Source of the DNA: Gnetum montanum
Taxonomy: Eukaryota; Streptophyta; Gnetopsida; Gnetales; Gnetaceae
Assembly: GCA_015680685.1 (NCBI GenBank)
Contig: MNCI01000903.1
Coordinates: 205,071-241,177 of the forward strand
Reading direction: 5' to 3'
Length of the DNA stretch: 36,107 bases
The translations under genes and the position numbers were made by a program. The stretch's first letter is position 1. The number at the start of each line of letters is the position of its first letter. A model generated the notes under the pieces. The model was given only the letters and a program-made list of their open reading frames with translations. It was not told the origin of the DNA and ran no database searches. This document shows, one piece after another, positions 30,467 to 36,107 of this stretch.

Positions 30467-31735
30467 AAGTTCGTGTGAACGGTATCGTTGATTTGGTGCT
30501 GTGGAGGAGGCAGAGTGTTTGGATGCCCCCACGTGGTAGCGTCGAGTGCATGTCATCTTTTCCTATGCACCGATTCGATTGCCTAGTAGCAAATGGGTGG
30601 TAGTGGCGAGTTGACGTGGACGAGTTGAGAAATGATGAGGGACTTGAGGGTGCATCGTTGTTGGTTTCGGATTAAGGACTCTATTGACTCGGGTGACCGT
30701 CCCGAGGTCGTAGCACAATGAAATGATCCTTTTGTGGACTCAAGGACACAGGTAGCGCCTTCCCTTGGAGTAGCTTGCGAAGTTTGAGCACACGCTCGAA
30801 CACGGTTGTAAGTTTTTCAAGGGTTAGGAGAAGCAGTCGGAGGGATGTTTTGAGGGCCATGTCTCGAAAATCCCTTGTCTTGGCTATGGCACACTGTGTC
30901 TCTGTGATTTGTGAAGGAGTTTTCTGTTGCTCGGTCACGTGACGGGGAATTCGGTTGACCCTGAAACTCATTTCTATAGAGTTACGAGACCGAAGCCCGC
31001 ACTGATGGCTTTACGGGATCAAACGATCCCATGCGGTGGAGGCAGAGCATTTGGACGCCCCCACGGGGTAGCGTCAAGCACATGTCTTCTCTACCTGTGC
31101 ACCATTTCGATTGCCTAGTAGTGCATTGGTGGTAGTGGCGAGTTGACCTGGATGAGTCGAGAAACAACGAGGGACTTGAGGGTCCGTCGTTGTTGGTTTT
31201 GGTTTGAGGACTCTATTGACTCAGATGACCATCTCAAGGTTGTAGCACAACGAAAAGAGCCTTTTGTGGATGCAAGGACATAGGTAGCGCCTTCCCTTGG
31301 AGTATCTTGAGAAGTTTGAGTGCACGCTTGAACACGTCGTGAGTTGTTCAAGGGTTAGGAGAAGTAGTCGAAGGGATGTTTTGAAGGCCATGTCTCAAAA
31401 ATCCCTTGTCTTGGTTGCGGCACATTGTGTCTCTATGTTTTGCGAAGGAGTTTTCTGTTGCTCGGTCATGTGACGGGAAATTCGGTTAATGCTGAAACTC
31501 ATTTCTATAGAGTTTCAGGATCAGAGCCGGCACTGATGGCTTTACTCGATTAAACGATTCAATGCGGAATGATTTCGTGTGAATGGTAGCATTGATTTGG
31601 CGCATTGGAGGTGGTAGAGCATCTCGAGGTCCCCACGGGGTATTGTTCAGCGCATGCCGTCTCTACCTATGCACCGATTTGATTGCCTAGTAGCCCATTG
31701 GTGGTAGTGGCTAGTTCACCTGGACAAGGCCAGAA
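30467..31735 (+). repeat. rDNA spacer type A repeats, units 7-9
   Basis: Type A sequence resumes at about 30467 (GAACGGTATCGTTGATTTGG), with anchors CCTGAAACTCA at 30959 and GCTGAAACTC at 31491. The unit at 30961 has a deletion of about 40 bp after GATCCCATGCGG. No gene is seen. Confidence 0.88.
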
Positions 31736-32150
31736 ACAAAGAGCATCTTTGTCTCTCGTTCTCCATGCATTTGCAGGTGCCTCGCTTTTGTTCTACATTG
31801 TGATGCGAACGATGCCATCGGCGTTGGATCATAGTTGGGATCACGATTTCGGGATGCATCTCCCATTTTTCTTGATGCGATAGCGGTTGAGCATGTGCAA
31901 ACAGCTGCATCGGGTTTGTGTGGTTGAGGTAGCAGAGCATGTCGAGGCCCCCACAGGGTAGCGTTGGGTGCATGTTTCCTCTTCATGATCATGGATTGGA
32001 CCGCTCAGTAGCGCGTGGGTGGTAGATGCGAGTTCAGGTGCACGTGCCAGAGTACTTGGAGGACTGAGGTTCTGTTGTCCTTTATGCACGTTCACGTGGC
32101 TCATTTTTTAGTTGGTGGCCCCTGATTGTGGTCTTTGTGGGTGCGGCGTG
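31736..32150 (+). repeat. rDNA spacer type B segment, copy 2
   Basis: Second copy of the type B segment (CTCCATGCATTTGCAGGTGC, TTCTTGATGCGATAGCGG, GGCCCCTGATTGTGGTCTTT), leading into the sequence next to 18S. Confidence 0.82.
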
Positions 32151-32512
32151 TTCTGGTTCCTACGTGGAACTTTGTTCTCACGGAGAAGCATTTTTGAGGT
32201 AGCGCTCTCGGGTTCAGTAATCGTATCGAGGGGATGGCAGAACCCATAGGTGTTCCTCGATGTTGGGCATTTACATGAATGTAGGACAATGCAGGTAGTA
32301 AGCTGTGGGCTTGCGCGATGCTCTCGGCACTCACACATCCATGGTCGAGAGCGAGGCTACGTTTGTTGCCTATTGCGGTGCCGCGTTTCCTGGGCTTGAA
32401 CTAGGGAATGGTGCCCGCGAAAGATGCTGTGCGAAATCGGTGCATGGAGGGTCTATCATGTCTTTTGAGTAAGGAAGGAAGATGGTACCCACTGCACAGG
32501 TGCAGATGGCAT
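32151..32512 (+). other. 18S-proximal external transcribed spacer
   Basis: Unique sequence of about 360 bp between the last type B segment and 18S. I see no repeat or gene in it. By position it is the 3' end of the 5' external transcribed spacer. Confidence 0.75.
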
Positions 32513-33461
32513 TACCTGGTTGATCCTGCCAGTAGTCATATGCTTGTCTCAAAGATTAAGCCATGCATGTCTAAGTATGAACTTACTTCAAACAGTGAAA
32601 CTGTGGATGGCTCATTAAATCAGTTATAGTTTCTTTGATGGTACCTTACCACTCAGATAATCGTACTAATTCTAGAGCTAATACGTGTAGCAAATCCCAA
32701 CTCTCAGAAGGGATGCATTTATTAGATAAAAGGCCGATGCGAGCTTGCTCATTTTCTCGGTGAATCATGGTAACTGGACGGATCACACGGCCCTTGTGCC
32801 GGCGACGCTTCATTCAAATTTCTGCCCTATCAACTTTCAATGGTAGGATAGAGGCCTACCATGGTTGTGATGGGTGACGGGGAATTAGTGTTCAATTCCG
32901 GAGAGGGAGCCTGAGAAACGGCTACCACATCCAAGGAAGGCAGCAGGTGCGCAAATTACCCAATCCTGACACGGGGAGGTAGTGATAATAAATAACAATA
33001 CCGGGCTCATCGAGTCTAGTAATTGGAATGAGTACAATTTAAAGCCCTTAACAAGGATCCATTGGAGGGCAAGTCTGGTGCCAGCAGCCACGGTAATTCC
33101 AGCTCCAATAGCGTATATTTAAGTTATTGCAGTTAAAAAGCTCGTAGTTGGATCTTGGGATGGGGTGGTCGATCGGCTGATGCGGTGTGCATCGACTGCT
33201 CTGTCCCTTCTGTCGGTGACGTGGTGCTGGCCTTAATTGGCTAGGTCACGGCTCCGACGTTGTTACTTTGAAAAAACTAGAGTGCTCAAAGCAAGCCTAT
33301 GCTGTGAATACGTTAGCATGGAATAACGCGATAGGATTTCGATCCTCTTGTGTTGGCCTTTGGGATGGGAGTAATGATTAATAGGGACTGTCGGGGGCAT
33401 TAATATTTCATTGTTAGAGGTGAAATTCTTGGATTTATGAAAGACAAACTAGTGCGAAAGA

Positions 33462-33492
<31 letters not shown>

Positions 33493-33526
33493 TGAAAGTT
33501 GGGGGCTCGAAGACGATCAGATATCA

Positions 33527-33562
<36 letters not shown>

Positions 33563-33641
33563 TGGCGGATGTTGCTCTTAGGACTCCGTCGACACCTTCC
33601 GAGAAATTAGAGTGTTTGGGTTCTAGGGGGATTATGGTCGT

Positions 33642-33679
<38 letters not shown>

Positions 33680-34326
33680 TAGGAGTGGAGCTTGCAGCTT
33701 AATTTGACTCAACACGGGAAAACTTACCAGGTCCAAACATAGTAAGGATTGACAGATTGAGATCTCTTTCTTGATTCTATGGGTGGTGGTGCATGGCCGT
33801 TCTTATTTGGTGGAGTAATTTGTCTGGTTAATTCCGTTAATGAACGAGACCTCAGCCTGCTAACTAACTATGTGGAGGTACGCCCTTCACAGAAAGCTTC
33901 TTAGAGGAACTATGGCCACTCAGGCCATGGAATTTTGAGGCAATAACAGGTCTGTGATGCCCTTAGATCTTTTGGGCCACACGCGCGCTACACTGATGCA
34001 TTCAGTGAGCCTCCTTCCCTGGTCCGAGAGGATCAGGAAATCTTGTGAAAATATATCGTGATGGGGATAGATCTTTGCAATTATTAATCTTGAACGAGGA
34101 ATTCCTAGTAAGCATGAGTCATCAGCTCGCGTTGACTACATCCTTGCCCTTTGTACACACCGCCCATCGCTCCTACCGATTGAACGATCCGGTGAAATGT
34201 TTGGATTACGGTGATGATGATGGTTTCACCATCATCGACGTCGTGAGAAGCTCATTGAACCTTATTTTTTAGAGGAAGGAGAAGTCGTAACAAGGTTACC
34301 ATAGGTGAACCTGCAGTAGGATCATT
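32513..34326 (+). rRNA. 18S rRNA gene, degenerate copy (probable pseudogene)
   Basis: Starts TACCTGGTTGATCCTGCCAG and ends at GTAGGATCATT, 1814 bp, near the usual plant length of about 1810, so it is full length with few indels. Many normally invariant positions are changed, mostly C-to-T or G-to-A at former CpGs. GCCGCGG of the 530 loop reads GCCACGG (A at 33090). CACACCGCCCGTCGC near the decoding site reads CACCGCCCATCGC (A at 34166). GATACCGTC reads GATATCATC (about 33518). The 3' end CCGTAGGTGAACCTGCGGAAGG reads as CCATAGG...CTGCAGTAGG (34299-34320). Such changes are not expected in a working small-subunit rRNA. RNA editing or sequencing error could not plausibly explain so many transitions. 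Confidence 0.95.
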
Positions 34327-35148
34327 GACGTGCACATGGTTTTTTCCTGTTGGTCATGGTCTTGCGTTCCCGTCGTAGCGACGAGAAACACTTGGGGGCA
34401 GGGGCAAGGGGACCACGACGGTGGTGCCGCGTCGGGATGGAACTTTGTGGGAAGAGCGTGCGCTTGGCGGGGGCACGAGACGTTGCATCAGAATTACACC
34501 TTGCACGTTCGATGGATCGATGGATGGCACGAAGGGCACGCCATTGCCCAGGCAAGCTTCCGGGTGTCGTTTCGGAGTGGGGGCTTAGGTTGCCCCCTGA
34601 TGGAGGATGCGTCATCATTGTCCGTTGAGGATAGGTGACCTGCGAAGGGAGCGTGTACCCCTGGGTGAGAGAGAGTCACAGAGCTCTACGTTCACGGTGA
34701 AACGGCTTTTAAAATACAAAGGCTAGACATGAGGGGGAAATACGAGGACCGCTATTTTCCTCCCCGGGCCATTCGGTTCTGCGGGAGGGAGGGGAGATGT
34801 CGCGATGGCTGGGTGCAGCTCTCTTCTCCCATCGCACGTGTTCTAGGCGAACGGTTGCCCTCGGCCTGTGGGTTGCAGGGTACGTCGTCACTTCAGGAAA
34901 ATGCGGGGGGGCCTTGAGCTGAACAACCGTGGTGCTGGTGCTTTGCGGGTTGTCATCCTGCGCACCCATGGGTTGCGTAGTAGGGTTCTCATATGTAGGG
35001 TGGTTGACACCACCCTTGTCCGAACGTCGATGCTTGGTCACATCCCTCAGGTGGCGCCTGCTTCTTTTTCCCCAATGCAAGGGTGCGAGTGGCACCAAGG
35101 ATGTGACGAACATCCACCGTGACGGTCAACCAGGGTTGGTGACCCCAA
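34327..35148 (+). other. Internal transcribed spacer 1
   Basis: About 822 bp. It contains GGTGCGAGTGGCACCAAGGA at 35082-35101, matching the conserved plant ITS1 element GGCRY...GYGYCAAGGAA with C-to-T changes. Angiosperm ITS1 is usually 200-300 bp. Lengths of this order are usual in several gymnosperm groups. Confidence 0.9.
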
Positions 35149-35308
35149 CCACGACTCTCAATAATGGATATCTTGGCTCTCGTTTCGATGAAGAACGTAG
35201 TGAAATGCGATACTTTGTGTGAATTGCAGAATCCCGTGAATCATTGAATCTTTGAATGCAAGTTGTGCCCAAGGCCTAGGTCAAGGGCACGTATGGCTGG
35301 GTGTGATG
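35149..35308 (+). rRNA. 5.8S rRNA gene, degenerate copy
   Basis: About 160 bp, from ACCACGACTCTCA to GGGTGTGAT. Of the three conserved plant 5.8S motifs, the first reads CGATGAAGAACGTAGT (last C changed to T), while GAATTGCAGAATCC and TTTGAATGCA are intact. CTCGGCAACGG reads CTCAATAATGG, and CGCGAACCATCGAG reads CGTGAATCATTGAA. The decay is the CpG-type seen in 18S. Confidence 0.93.
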
Positions 35309-35605
35309 AAAGATCCTAGGGTGCGCCCTCCTCGCCCCATGCGAGGAGGGCAGCAGATGTCGTTGTCTGTGTCTCCTGACGTGTGGTCGCCTAAAAAGTT
35401 GCTGTCGATCATGTTTTTTAGCTTCTACCTAGATGGAGCGACGGATGGTGGTGGTGGTCTGTGCATTCCCTGTGCTAAGTGCGCAGGAGGTACGTTGGCC
35501 CCCTCCCTGCCCTTCTCCTTCGGTGCGATGCAGGACCGAGTGACTGGTGGGGGCGATGTTCCTCCTTTGCGTCGTGCACAGGAGGGATGATGCTCCCTCT
35601 TCGTA
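35309..35605 (+). other. Internal transcribed spacer 2
   Basis: About 297 bp between 5.8S and 26/28S, with two inverted segments (GCGCCCTCCTCGC and GCGAGGAGGGC at 35322-35352) forming an obvious hairpin. The length is in the normal plant range. Confidence 0.88.
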
Positions 35606-35963
35606 GCGACCCTAGTTTAGGTGAGGGTACTCGCTGAGTTTAAGCATATAACTAAGCAGAGGAAGAGAAACTTATGAGGATTCCCCTAGTAATGGCAAGC
35701 AAACCGGGAATAGCCCAGTGTGAAAATCTGGCAGCGGTAGCTGCCCGAATTGTAGTCTGCAGAAGCGTCCCCTGCGGTGGACGGAGCCTAAGTCCCCTGG
35801 AACAGGGCACCGAAGAGGGTGACAGCCCCATCGGGCTCGAACCCTGTTGCATCACGGGGTGCTATCAGCGAGTCGGGTTGTTTGGGAATGCAGCCCTAAG
35901 CGGGTGGTAAATTCTATCCAAGGTTAAATATGCGCGAGAGACCGATAGCAAAAAAGTACCTCA

Positions 35964-35996
<33 letters not shown>

Positions 35997-36107
35997 TAAA
36001 AAGTGCTTGAAATTATCGAGAGGGAAGCGGATGGAGGCCAACATTGCTTCCCGACTGGACATGGAGCGGAGTGTGTACGCTTCGGTCCGCTGCTCGGTCT
36101 GGGAGGC
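35606..36107 (+). rRNA. 26/28S rRNA gene, 5' part, degenerate
   Basis: Starts GCGACCCTAGTTTAGGTGAG and runs off the right edge. It shows CGCTGAGTTTAAGCATAT, TAGTAATGGCAAGCAAACCG and GAGTCGGGTTGTTTGGGAAT. The conserved CAATAAGCGGAGGAAAAG reads AACTAAGCAGAGGAAGAG, and other CpG losses are present. Later parts (from about 35870) look less damaged than the 18S. Confidence 0.95.

Noticed and set aside
27226-32338. Minus-strand reading frames recurring in the type A and B spacer repeats
   Set aside because: They recur once per unit with frameshifts and stops between units, and overlap presumed transcribed spacer.
15305-32512. A 5S rRNA gene in the spacer
   Set aside because: I looked for the conserved plant 5S start and internal promoter phrases and saw none in the readable sequence.
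32408-35910. Reading frames inside 18S, ITS and 26/28S
   Set aside because: They overlap recognisable rRNA genes and spacers and show no protein-like features.

Overview
The window is nuclear DNA of a land plant. It ends in a 45S ribosomal RNA unit (18S, ITS1, 5.8S, ITS2 and the start of 26/28S, 32513-36107). The 5.8S and 18S are plant-like, and ITS1 carries the plant-type GGYRY...GYRCCAAGGA element. ITS1 is about 820 bp, far longer than the 200-300 bp usual in angiosperms. This points to a gymnosperm-like lineage, an inference held with moderate to low confidence. The rRNA genes are visibly decayed, mostly by C-to-T and G-to-A changes at former CpG sites, including universally conserved positions. 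I read this as a silent or pseudogenised rDNA unit.

Layout. (1) 1-3669: a 29-bp tandem array broken by eight copies of an ~80-bp box that looks like a plant RNA polymerase I (spacer) promoter. (2) 3750-15300: a very large 15-bp satellite, partly organised into ~1-kb higher-order units, with four more boxes, one of them inverted. (3) 15305-16121: the last box and the start of the 5' external transcribed/intergenic spacer. (4) 16122-27437: an 11.3-kb LTR retrotransposon on the minus strand, inserted into a spacer repeat with a CCTGA target duplication. (5) 27442-32512: the rest of the spacer, built from ~570-bp type A repeats and two type B segments. (6) 32513-36107: the rRNA genes.

The retroelement carries a broken pol of the Ty3/gypsy Tat type: reverse transcriptase, RNase H, a second (archaeal-type) RNase H, and integrase. 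Where gag and protease should lie there is instead a plus-strand, four-exon gene with its own TATA box. Its exon phases all agree and give 377 codons plus a stop. Its middle exon resembles an FCP1/NIF-type HAD phosphatase that has lost catalytic residues. The right-hand (5') LTR is only half the length of the left-hand (3') LTR and begins directly after the stop codon of that gene. A GCGTnnACGC palindromic core recurs in several unrelated tandem arrays across the element.

Most other open reading frames come from tandem repeats whose period is a multiple of three, or from the rRNA and spacer sequence, and I do not regard them as genes. The two most unusual structures are the promoter-box array, whose two flanking satellites each resemble one end of the box, and the retroelement with its captured antisense spliced gene. 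A 670-base N gap in pol is flanked by a 341-bp duplication and is probably an assembly artefact.
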